Assembly: GCA_020633895.1 (NCBI GenBank)
Contig: JACKCT010000012.1
Coordinates: 66,874-130,873 of the forward strand
Length of the DNA: 64,000 bases
DNA from: Deltaproteobacteria bacterium
GTDB lineage: Bacteria; Lernaellota; Lernaellaia; JACKCT01
Direction: 5' to 3'
In this document: piece by piece, positions 54,864 through 62,761 of the stretch
Layout: every line of letters starts with the position of its first letter
How positions within the stretch are numbered: the first letter of the stretch is position 1
The notes under the pieces: generated by a model
Database searches by the model: none
What the model saw: only the letters and a program-made list of their open reading frames with translations
Told to the model about the DNA's origin: nothing
Translations under genes and position numbers: made by a program

Positions 54864-55117
54864 GGAGGCTCCGATACCCGCAAAGGGAAAAAATGACGTC
54901 AACAATGCCGAAGCAATCGACCGGTGGTAGCCTGACACCCCCCTGAAATCAAGTCCGATTTGTGTGAACTTCTTGTGACATCGCCCGGCGGTTAACCGGC
55001 CATAAGGGCGGATCGGTGACGGCGACTATCGACGTCAGCGCCCGGGTCGGTGTACCTTGAGCGCCGTCTTTATTGGCCGATAGGCTGAAATCCACCGGGT
55101 TTTCGAAAGGTTCTTCG
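54864..55117. promoter_or_regulatory. divergent intergenic region of two lipoprotein genes
   Basis: A 254-bp gap between divergent acidic-linker lipoprotein genes. It must hold both promoters, but no convincing -35/-10 pair or palindrome was found. Confidence 0.35.
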
Positions 55118-57067
55118 ATGAAGAGTCTCGGACATTTTTTCCTGATTTTGCTGATGTGCCTCCTGACCGTCGCCACGTTCGCGTCGTGCGGCGACGACGA
55201 CGATGACGACTCGGACGCCGTTTCCGACGACGACACAGCCGACGACGATACCGTTGACGACGACACGTCCGATGACGACGACGACGATGACACCGTGACA
55301 GATGACGATACGGTCGACGACGATGACGACGACACGACTGACGATGACGACGATACATCGGATGATGACACAGCGGACGATGATACGACGGACGACGACA
55401 CCGGCGACGACGACACGGAACCCGTGTTCGCCGACGAATTCCGGGCGGTGGAGATGGGATCGGCCTCTCCGGCGTTGAAGATTGCGGCCCATGCCTGCCA
55501 GGGCTTGTACAACGACGAGTTGGGCGGTTCGGTTTACACGCTATCCAACTCCACGGACCCGATCTGGCTCGACGAGTTGGAGTTGGAACCGGTGGAGACC
55601 ATCTCCGCCGCGGATTTCGTCGCCGAGTGCGCCGCGCAGTATCCGTGCGTGAAGTATGACTACACCCAGCAAGGTCTCATCCCCGCCGTCATCACCGCCG
55701 GCGTGGCCCTTCGCGCCGTTCCGGTGGATCTGAACATGGCCGTCTCGTGCGATAATCCCGCCTTCGACGCGGCGGCGACGTTCGAAACCCTGAACACGCG
55801 CTATCTGGCGACGAAGTACGTCTACGATAACTACATCGACGAGACGCGGGGGTTGGCGATGCTCAATCCCGGTTACTCCACGTCCGAATTCCCCTACTGG
55901 GATCCGCCCATCACCAGCGAGACGTCACCGACGACGGTGGACTGGGCGTATTCGGCGCACCTGTTCGTCAGTTTCCTGGTCAACGGATGCGTGGACGGCA
56001 ACGAGGAATCGGACCTGCTCGACGACATCGTCAACAAGAGCCCGTGGACCGGTTTGGTCGGCGTGTACGGCTACGCCAGCTATTGGCTCGTCGCCGGCGG
56101 CTATCTCTACGAGGCGCAGACGCGGTGCCTGGACTCGGCCAATATGGGCGCGATTCCCACGGGAACCACCAACCTGTCCTTCTGGAACACGCGGCGGCTG
56201 CCGATTACGGAGCCGGGTTTCGTCGACTCGAACGAGCTGGAAGACATCGCCTACGATCCGGAAAAAACCTACGTGGCCTTCATCATCGGCGACGGAGACA
56301 ACGTCCGCTTTATCTTCGACGCGCGACGCAGTTGGATGCGCGATCGGCTCACGACCTGCGCCGACCCGGAAGGCGCCTGCCCGCCGCTGACGTGGTCGAT
56401 CTCGCCCCACCTGCACGAACTCGCGCCGGATGTGCTGGAGTGGTACTTCGAGCGGGCGCTGGAGACGGGCCACGATTATTTCACCCTGCCGCCCAGCGGC
56501 CATCTCTACGCCTACCCCGGCGCCCTCGCCGACGATATGCAGGACGTCTTTGTCACCGAAACGGAAAACGATGCGCGCCTCCTGAATGTCGGCGGAACGG
56601 TGCATTGGGAGTGGTTTAACGGCTGGGATAGGGCCGAGAACGTCTTCCTGCCCAAATACGCGGAGAACGAGGTGGTCCAGGGGATCTTCCCGGTCAACGT
56701 CCCCTATATGTTCAATATCACGACGTGGGACGACATTGACGAAGACATCTTCTTCAAGATCATCAAGGGCGGCGACGGCGGCCGCGTCGTGATGTTCCGC
56801 CCGCGCGAATGGCGCGGCATCAACAACAGCGGCGACGGGACGTGGACGGAAAAATACTTTATTGACACCGACCGCATGGCCGACGAACTGAGCGGCTACC
56901 CCAAGGGCACCGTCACGGTCATCTATACGACCAGCGACGGCGGCCTGAGCCTGCAAAACGCGTTCATCCCGCTGTCGAAAAAGCTGCCGGAACACGTCGT
57001 GCTGGTCAGCGCCGACACGGCGACGCGCCTGGCCTTGGAGGCGTCGGAGGCGAATAGCGCCGACTAA
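55118..57067 (+). CDS. lipoprotein of GxGYxYP family with acidic linker
   Basis: A 649-residue lipoprotein: lipobox FASC (Cys24), then Asp-rich linker with Thr every 5 residues (about 26-103). The body has the GxGYxYP putative glycoside hydrolase features: FIIGDGDNVR (389-397) and, later, LPPSGHLYAYPG, a variant of the motif GPSGxGYxYP (459-468). A GH-type acid cannot be assigned. I chose the ATG at 55118 with AAAGG upstream. Likely a surface carbohydrate-active protein. It converges with the rhodanese gene (4-nt overlap). Confidence 0.8.
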   Translation: MKSLGHFFLILLMCLLTVATFASCGDDDDDDSDAVSDDDTADDDTVDDDTSDDDDDDDTVTDDDTVDDDDDDTTDDDDDTSDDDTADDDTTDDDTGDDDTEPVFADEFRAVEMGSASPALKIAAHACQGLYNDELGGSVYTLSNSTDPIWLDELELEPVETISAADFVAECAAQYPCVKYDYTQQGLIPAVITAGVALRAVPVDLNMAVSCDNPAFDAAATFETLNTRYLATKYVYDNYIDETRGLAMLNPGYSTSEFPYWDPPITSETSPTTVDWAYSAHLFVSFLVNGCVDGNEESDLLDDIVNKSPWTGLVGVYGYASYWLVAGGYLYEAQTRCLDSANMGAIPTGTTNLSFWNTRRLPITEPGFVDSNELEDIAYDPEKTYVAFIIGDGDNVRFIFDARRSWMRDRLTTCADPEGACPPLTWSISPHLHELAPDVLEWYFERALETGHDYFTLPPSGHLYAYPGALADDMQDVFVTETENDARLLNVGGTVHWEWFNGWDRAENVFLPKYAENEVVQGIFPVNVPYMFNITTWDDIDEDIFFKIIKGGDGGRVVMFRPREWRGINNSGDGTWTEKYFIDTDRMADELSGYPKGTVTVIYTTSDGGLSLQNAFIPLSKKLPEHVVLVSADTATRLALEASEANSAD

Positions 57068-57423
57068 TCGCCTGACTCGCACGGGTGATTCTCGCTCCAC
57101 CAGGCGAGCATGCCGCCTTGCAGTTGGCGGGCGCGAAATCCCCAGCGGGTCATCTTTCGCACGGCGGGCAGGCTGCGGTGGGCCGAGCGGCAAATGGCGA
57201 CGATCGGCCGGTCCGCGTCGAACGCGAGTGCCGCCAGGGTCGTCTGCTGAAAATCGGTAATGGGCAGATGCCGGGCCCCGGCAATGCGGCTTTGGCGAAA
57301 CTCGACGACCGTGCGCACATCCACGATCTGCACCGCCTCCCCGGCCTTCAGCGCCCGGGCCAGTTCCGTCGCGCTGATCTCCTCCACGTTACCCTTCCAA
57401 GGCACCCAATCCTTGAGTCCCAT
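57064..57423 (-). CDS. rhodanese-like domain protein
   Basis: A 119-residue single-domain rhodanese. VQIVDVRTVVEFRQSRIAGARHLP (31-54) is the CH2A-like start and the active-site loop is AICRSAHRS with Cys78. The N-terminal 10 residues precede the fold. Such domains transfer sulfane sulfur, often as a persulfide relay, or bind partner proteins. It is cytoplasmic (no signal). GGAGG lies 8-12 bp before the ATG. It is near a thiolase but divergent from it, with no evident operon. Confidence 0.9.
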   Translation of the reverse strand: MGLKDWVPWKGNVEEISATELARALKAGEAVQIVDVRTVVEFRQSRIAGARHLPITDFQQTTLAALAFDADRPIVAICRSAHRSLPAVRKMTRWGFRARQLQGGMLAWWSENHPCESGD

Positions 57424-57654
57424 CGAACGCCCTCCGTCATCGACATTCAGACATGCTTTCCCGGGGACATCAACTCGACAAATATCAAGCGCCCCCTTCG
57501 GCGATTTTTCTCGGACTCGACGTCGTGGTTTGCCACGAAAGCCGTTCCGGCGTATTTTCCCCATCATCTTGATGCCTGGGGGAATTGCCGATTCCGACGA
57601 CGTTCGGAAGCTCGGAAGTTCCATTCATCGAATTTTCGCAACGGGGAGTTTTGC

Positions 57655-58836
57655 ATGAAAGACGTGTATTTCGTCGGCGCGATCCGAACGGCCGTGGGAA
57701 AAAAGAACGGCGCCCTGTCCTCCTGGCGACCGGATGAACTTTTCGCGGAAGTCTTAAAAGGCCTGCTTGGACAAGCCTCGGTGGAACCCTCGGAAATCGA
57801 GGACGTGATCTGCGGCATCGTCACGCAGGTCGGCGAGCAGGGATTCGTGGTTCCCCGCCTGGCGTCCCTGGTCGCCGGATTTCCCGAAACGGTGCCGGGT
57901 GTCACCGTCAACCGCCAGTGCGGCAGTTCGCTGACCGCGATCAACATGGCCGCCGCCTACATCGCCTCCGGGATGCGCGACGTGGTGGTCGCCGGCGGAT
58001 GCGAGATCATGAGCAAATTCGCCATCGGCGCGGAGTGGTTCGGCGCAACGCTCAACAACGGCCAACCGGCCGGCATGCCCTTCGGCCCCAAATACCTGGA
58101 ACGCGTGGGGCAACTGACCGACCAGGGACAGGCCGCGGAAATGATCGCGGAAAAATGGGGCATCTCCAAGGAGGAATGCGACGAGTTCGCCTACAACAGC
58201 CATCAACGTGCCGCCAAGGCCACGCAGAACGGGTTGTTCGATCGGGAGATCCTGCCCCTGGAGGTCGAGGACGGCGAAGGCGGCAAGCGGGTTCACAAGA
58301 CCGACGAGACCATCCGGCCGGATACCTCCATGGAAAAACTGGCCGGACTCAAGACCGTGTTCGGCACCAAGATGATCACCGCCGGGAATTCCAGCCCGAT
58401 CTCCGACGGCGCCTCCGCCGTCCTGATGATGTCCGGCGACAAGGTCAAGGAACTGGGCGTCAAGCCCCTGGCGCGCTTTGTCGGCAGTGCGGTGACGGGC
58501 GCGGACCCGGTTCTCATGCTCACCGGACCTATCCGCGCCACCGAGCTGGTCCTGAACAAGACCGGCTTGGCCATGGACGATTTGGACGTGATCGAAATCA
58601 ACGAAGCGTTCAGCCCGGTCCCCTTGGCGTGGGGCAAGGAGCATCACCCGGACTGGGAGAAGGTCAACCCCAACGGCGGCGCGATCTCGCTGGGGCACCC
58701 CGTGGGCAACTCCGGCTGCCGACTGACCGTGACGGCGATCCACGAACTGCATCGCACGCATAAGCGCTACGGGATGATCACCCTCTGCACCGGCGGCGGC
58801 ATGGCCCCGGCGACGATCATCGAAAACGTTCGGTAA
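57655..58836 (+). CDS. acetyl-CoA acetyltransferase (thiolase)
   Basis: A 393-residue thiolase of normal length. The nucleophile is Cys89 in VNRQCGSSL, the second Asn/His motif is NEAFSPVP, then GHPVGNSGCR (usual GHPIGASGAR) and the terminal CTGGGMA with the second catalytic Cys. It catalyses acetyl-CoA condensation or 3-ketoacyl-CoA cleavage. The extra Cys in GNSGCR is uncommon. GGGGAG is 6 bp before the ATG at 57655. It is followed after 37 bp by an uncharacterised membrane protein gene. Confidence 0.93.
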   Translation: MKDVYFVGAIRTAVGKKNGALSSWRPDELFAEVLKGLLGQASVEPSEIEDVICGIVTQVGEQGFVVPRLASLVAGFPETVPGVTVNRQCGSSLTAINMAAAYIASGMRDVVVAGGCEIMSKFAIGAEWFGATLNNGQPAGMPFGPKYLERVGQLTDQGQAAEMIAEKWGISKEECDEFAYNSHQRAAKATQNGLFDREILPLEVEDGEGGKRVHKTDETIRPDTSMEKLAGLKTVFGTKMITAGNSSPISDGASAVLMMSGDKVKELGVKPLARFVGSAVTGADPVLMLTGPIRATELVLNKTGLAMDDLDVIEINEAFSPVPLAWGKEHHPDWEKVNPNGGAISLGHPVGNSGCRLTVTAIHELHRTHKRYGMITLCTGGGMAPATIIENVR

Positions 58837-58873
58837 GAAGGCGGCGAGCAAAGCCCTGAGGGAGAATCCGCGC

Positions 58874-59830
58874 GTGCGTCTGACGCCTACTCGGAAGCGG
58901 TGGATCAGTTCGGCCGGCATGCTCGTCGTGGCGATTGTCGTGGTCTCCGCCTATCAGCGCATGGTGCGTCCCCCGGACCTGAGCACGTTCTACAACGGCA
59001 CCATGGAAGACATCTTCGCCCGCCGCGCGGCGACGCCGTTGCTCGTCTATTGGGGAAGGGAAATCCTTTGGGCGGGATTTCGCCTCCCGTGGACCTACAT
59101 CGACGTCCTCTACGTTTTCTCGACCTTGGCCACGTGGGGCGTGTTTCTGGCGATGACAACCATGCTGGGCGCCCGGCGCGGTTGGATCGCCATCGCGGCC
59201 TATTGCTTTTGGTTGATGGTCGTCGGCCAACGCACCCCGGCGCTCTTCGGCCGGAATTTCCCTGAAGGCTGGTGCGCCTACGACCTGACGCACCCGCTGA
59301 TCTTCGTCGCCGGAACCTGGGCGATGCTCCAACGGCGCTGGTGGCTCGTGGCGACCGTGGTGGTTTTAGGGACGGTGAATCGGGAAACGATCATCGTGCT
59401 GGCGATCGGGCTGATATGGGCTCGGGCATGGGCGCCGGCCGCGGTCGCCGTGGTCGGCTGGTCGGCGATCAAATTCGGGATCCTGCATCAGGTCTGGCCG
59501 AAGTCGGGGCTGACTTATGTGATGTGGGGCTTCAATTGGAATCGCCTGATGTCCGGTCCGGTGACGTCGTTGCTCACAATCACCTTGTCGGCCTGGTGGG
59601 CCTATGTCTTTTTCAAGGCGGATCGGCGATGGCGCCCGGTGGTTCTGTCCATCCTGGCCGGTTACGGAGGCATGTTCATGGCCGCGGATATCACCGAGTC
59701 CCGTGCCTTCAACGAGCTGTCGGTCATTACGGCGCTGAGCATCGGCGCGTTATCCGAGCACCTGCGATCCCGGTGGCAAGGCGAGGATTCGCCCGACGAC
59801 CCCGCGCCGGGCAAATTGGCGACGTTGTAA
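58874..59830 (+). CDS. polytopic membrane protein, possible GT-C-like
   Basis: A 318-residue membrane protein with eight or nine TM segments. The sequence LGTVNRETIIVLAIGLIW is reminiscent of GT-C-type membrane glycosyltransferase families, where an NRET/NKET-like motif follows a TM, but I could not assign a family. It starts with GTG, with GGAG 9 bp upstream. It lies 37 bp after the thiolase stop, so may be co-transcribed. Ends in an acidic, Pro-containing tail. Confidence 0.55.
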   Translation: MRLTPTRKRWISSAGMLVVAIVVVSAYQRMVRPPDLSTFYNGTMEDIFARRAATPLLVYWGREILWAGFRLPWTYIDVLYVFSTLATWGVFLAMTTMLGARRGWIAIAAYCFWLMVVGQRTPALFGRNFPEGWCAYDLTHPLIFVAGTWAMLQRRWWLVATVVVLGTVNRETIIVLAIGLIWARAWAPAAVAVVGWSAIKFGILHQVWPKSGLTYVMWGFNWNRLMSGPVTSLLTITLSAWWAYVFFKADRRWRPVVLSILAGYGGMFMAADITESRAFNELSVITALSIGALSEHLRSRWQGEDSPDDPAPGKLATL

Positions 59831-59874
59831 GTATGAGAGAAGGTCCGAACTCTACCCCAAACAAACAAAACGCA

Positions 59875-59926
59875 GGCAAGCCCAACGGCTTACCGGCCTT
59901 TTCGTCTCTTGAGCGGGAAGCGGGAT
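59875..59926 (-). repeat. degenerate copy A of a tRNA-3'-end plus terminator repeat
   Basis: A hairpin (GGCAAGCC at 59875-59882 with GGCTTACC at 59887-59894) is followed, on the plus strand, by CTTGAGCGGGAAGCGGGAT at 59908-59926. On the minus strand this reads as the acceptor end of a glycine-type tRNA, then the hairpin. It is about 80 percent identical to copy B at 61525-61583, 1652 bp away in the same orientation. Confidence 0.65.
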
Positions 59927-60045
59927 GAAAAACGACTTGACGGATGCACGAAAGCGCATTGGGCGAGAACGCCTTGCCTCTCGTCGTCTCCCGATTCAAA
60001 CTCCCGAAAGGTTCATTGAGCTTTGCATTTCCAGGAGATCCATGA

Positions 60046-61482
60046 ATGACGAATGCCCGAAAAAAAGTTCACGCCTTTGCGGATGATCTCCTCGGCGGTT
60101 TGGATGCCGTCGCCCTGGCAAGATTAATCGAGAAAAAGGAAATCGACTCTGTTGAAGTCGTTGCCGCGTCCATTGAACGAGCCCGAAAAATCGACCCCGC
60201 CCTTAACGCGGTCGTGACGGATCGTTTTGACGAGGCCATGGCGCAAGCCAAGGAACCCGGATCCGGTTTTTTTGCCGGGATACCGACCTTCATCAAGGAT
60301 ATGACCTACGTAAAAGGCATGCCCACTTATTTCGGTTCTGAAGCGTTTGCCAACGCCAAGCCCGCAAAAAAGACGGATCCGATTGCAAAACAAATATTCG
60401 CGCAAGGGTTTATCAATTTGGGCACCAGCTCCATGCCGGAGTTTGGATTCACGTGCTCAACGGAATTTGTCAATCAGCCGGATACCTGTAATCCGTGGAA
60501 TATTGAACATTCGGCCGGCGGGTCCTCCGGCGGCGCCGGGGCATTGGTCGCCGCCGGTGTCGTCCCGTTGGCTCACGCAGCCGACGGAGGCGGGTCGACA
60601 CGGATTCCCGCGGCATGTTGCGGCGTCGTCGGGCTAAAGCCGTCGCGAGGCCGATTACTCAAGACCAGCTTGTTCAAAACCCAACTCATCGATCACATGG
60701 CCATTGACGGCGTGATTACCCGCTCCGTTCGCGATACGGCTTATTTTTATGCCGAAGCCGAAAAGTATTATAAGAATCCAAAACTGCCGGATATCGGCCT
60801 CATCGAAGGACCGTCAAAACGCACTTATAAAATAGGCTTTACGGGAGATTCGATTCGAGGGATGAAAGCCGACGATGCGTCCAAGGACGTCTTGCATGCG
60901 ACGGCGAAGAAATTGGAATCCTTGGGCCACATCGTCACGCCGATAGAGCTTGCCATTCCCGACCAGTTCCTTGAGGATTTTATTGATCTCTGGGCCTTGA
61001 ATGCGTTCTATTGCCATCGTTTCGGGAAACTCATGTTCGGATCGCATTTCATGCCGGATAAGCTGACAAAACTCACAAGAGGTTTATCCGACCACCATCT
61101 AAAGAACATCCACCGAACGCCGTTTTTCATATCTCGGTTGCGTCGATGCTACCATGAATATCAACAGGCATTTCAGGACATGGATTTGGACTTTTTCTTG
61201 ACGCCGACTTTGGCGAATGCCGCGCCGAAACTCGGCTACCTGGGGATGGAGCAAGAATTTGACGAGCTTTTTCCCCGCATCGTGAAATGGGCGTGCTTCT
61301 CGCCCTACGCGAACGCTTCCGGCGGCCCATCCATTTCGCTCCCCCTGGGACATGACAAGGAAACGGACCTGCCGATTGGGATGCTCCTGTGGGCGAACCA
61401 TGGTCGGGAAGATCTGCTGTTGGATTTGAGCTACCAGTTGGAAGAAGCCCATCCATGGAGAAAAATCTCCGACGACCAATGA
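60046..61482 (+). CDS. amidase (amidase signature family)
   Basis: A 478-residue amidase-signature enzyme. The Ser-cisSer-Lys triad is Lys84 (FIKD), Ser160 (GGSSGG) and Ser184 (GGGSTRIP); AACCGVVGLKPSRGR follows as in the family. Members hydrolyse amides, including aryl and fatty-acid amides. The codon use is clearly different from the neighbours (more AT: TTA, AAA, TTT) and the gene lies between two direct repeats, suggesting recent transfer. AGGAGA at 60033-60038 supports the ATG at 60046. Confidence 0.9.
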   Translation: MTNARKKVHAFADDLLGGLDAVALARLIEKKEIDSVEVVAASIERARKIDPALNAVVTDRFDEAMAQAKEPGSGFFAGIPTFIKDMTYVKGMPTYFGSEAFANAKPAKKTDPIAKQIFAQGFINLGTSSMPEFGFTCSTEFVNQPDTCNPWNIEHSAGGSSGGAGALVAAGVVPLAHAADGGGSTRIPAACCGVVGLKPSRGRLLKTSLFKTQLIDHMAIDGVITRSVRDTAYFYAEAEKYYKNPKLPDIGLIEGPSKRTYKIGFTGDSIRGMKADDASKDVLHATAKKLESLGHIVTPIELAIPDQFLEDFIDLWALNAFYCHRFGKLMFGSHFMPDKLTKLTRGLSDHHLKNIHRTPFFISRLRRCYHEYQQAFQDMDLDFFLTPTLANAAPKLGYLGMEQEFDELFPRIVKWACFSPYANASGGPSISLPLGHDKETDLPIGMLLWANHGREDLLLDLSYQLEEAHPWRKISDDQ

Positions 61483-61517
61483 ATGCCGCCGCACACGGCC
61501 ATCCCAGCGGTTCACGT

Positions 61518-61550
61518 AAAAAAAGCCGGCAAGTCCAAGGACTTACCGGC
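61518..61550 (-). terminator. tRNA-associated intrinsic terminator (copy B)
   Basis: On the minus strand GCCGGTAAGTCC (61550-61539) pairs with GGACTTGCCGGC (61536-61525, one mismatch), followed by seven T residues (61524-61518). It directly follows the tRNA-like 3' end at 61583-61563 and is the natural terminator of that remnant. Confidence 0.8.
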
Positions 61551-61562
61551 TTTATTCTTCTT

Positions 61563-61583
61563 GAGCGGGAAACGGGATTTGAA
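61563..61583 (-). other. tRNA-Gly-like 3' end remnant (candidate att site)
   Basis: The minus strand reads TTCAAATCCCGTTTCCCGC plus TC, which is the T-loop, T-stem and acceptor strand of a glycine-type tRNA (5' partner would be GCGGGAA). The 5' part of the tRNA, including anticodon and T-stem 5' strand, is missing. Such 3' fragments are typical integration-site scars. The final CCA is not encoded. Confidence 0.6.
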
Positions 61584-61649
61584 GAAGCCCTGCCAACACT
61601 GCTAACTGGTTGATTCCACGGCATTTCTCCCTATTATCCAACACTTACA

Positions 61650-61667
61650 GGAGGGGGCTTCCCCTCC
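61650..61667. repeat. 7-bp hairpin near the integrase-like start
   Basis: GGAGGGG (61650-61656) pairs with CCCCTCC (61661-61667) around GCTT, in the gene-free gap between the tRNA remnant and 61728. Confidence 0.45.
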
Positions 61668-61727
61668 AATTTCTTCGTTTTTGGCGGTTTTTGTTGCAGA
61701 GAATAGTGACACTTGTAGTGACACCAA

Positions 61728-61844
61728 ATGCCTAAGATCACCGTAAAGAGTCGTTGTGTCTCGGAGACATCGCTGCTAGTACCCCAAGCCTTCAAGCTTC
61801 TGCTTGATGGAAAAGGTTTTTACAAGCACCTTCCCGCGTCCTAA
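61728..61844 (+). pseudogene. possible integrase N-terminal remnant
   Basis: A short frame of 38 codons begins MPKITVKSR, the kind of N-terminus often seen in tyrosine integrases of the DUF4102 type, then loses similarity and stops. It lies 145 bp after the tRNA-like remnant, the canonical position of an island integrase, and overlaps the 3' end of the lipoprotein gene. It is too short to be decisive and could be chance. Confidence 0.3.
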
Positions 61845-62720
61845 ATCCAGGTAGAGATCGGCATCGACCTTCGGCTGCTGGAAAACTATCCCCATTCCGG
61901 TGTACCCGGTAGACGAACCGAAAAATACTTCGCGCGAATAATCCGGTTTCAATGGTGCGTCAACGGAACCTATTACATAAACGCTGCCGTCACCAAGCAC
62001 TTCTTTTTCGTCCGTGAGCGTGAATGAAGCAGATGCCTCAAGGCGTTCGATGGGTGAAACGCCGACATTTTTCAATTTAAAACGAATAAATGGCACGGCA
62101 AGCTCCTGGCCCCCCAACACGTCTGATTTGATCTTCCAGTAAGTACGAATTTCCGAAATTTCGACTCCCAGTCGAGCGAGGTTTTCTTTTTCTTTTTTTT
62201 CTTTCGCTGCTTTAGTCGCGAGTTCTGTTTTTTTCGTTGCCAGACTTCCTACGCACGGAGCGTCGGGCTTTGTGGTCTGAAATTCTTCGATAAGATTTAC
62301 AGCTTCAAGAGCGGTGACTTTCGCAACCTCTTTCTGAATTGTATCGCATTGGGCTTTTAACTCCCGCTCAATCCGCCGAATTTGGTTTTCGGCGTTTCCG
62401 AGATTTTTCTTTGCCTCAGTAACCAACTGGCTTTTGGGATATCTGTCTATCAAGGCGATAAAGGCTTTCTTCGCTTCGTCAAATTTCCCATGTGCGTACG
62501 CATCAACCCCAAGTTGGAACTGATATTGGTCCGTTTCCTTGAGACGAGTGTTTTCCTTTTCTAGAACCTCCATCTTTTTTGAAAGCTCGTCGACTTCAGT
62601 GGCGAGTGAAGCATTTGTAGCGCTGAGCTCTTTGTTCTGTTGTCTCAGGCTTTCTAGCTCAGCTGTTTGGCACCCAGCGAGAACCACCGCAACCACGAGC
62701 AAGACAGTGATTTTTTTCAC
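61776..62720 (-). CDS. coiled-coil lipoprotein
   Basis: A 314-residue lipoprotein. I chose the GTG at 62720 because GGAGG is 7 bp upstream; the frame is open to 62783. Lipobox LAGC (Cys17) is followed by a coiled coil (about 20-65, LRQQNKELSATNASL), a TPR-like segment (QFQLGVDAYAHGKFDEAKKAF) and a second coiled coil (Lys/Glu-rich, about 175-205). A C-terminal beta-rich domain (about 215-310) is unrecognised. GC is lower than in the left part of the window. It lies next to a type I restriction gene, so may belong to the island. Confidence 0.75.
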   Translation of the reverse strand: MKKITVLLVVAVVLAGCQTAELESLRQQNKELSATNASLATEVDELSKKMEVLEKENTRLKETDQYQFQLGVDAYAHGKFDEAKKAFIALIDRYPKSQLVTEAKKNLGNAENQIRRIERELKAQCDTIQKEVAKVTALEAVNLIEEFQTTKPDAPCVGSLATKKTELATKAAKEKKEKENLARLGVEISEIRTYWKIKSDVLGGQELAVPFIRFKLKNVGVSPIERLEASASFTLTDEKEVLGDGSVYVIGSVDAPLKPDYSREVFFGSSTGYTGMGIVFQQPKVDADLYLDLGRGKVLVKTFSIKQKLEGLGY

Positions 62721-62761
62721 CCGCGAACCTCCGCATGAATTATCCTCTACAACTCTATCCC

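Noticed and set aside
61563-61583. Complete tRNA gene
   Set aside because: Only the T-loop-to-acceptor 3' portion is present; the sequence upstream on that strand does not complete a cloverleaf.
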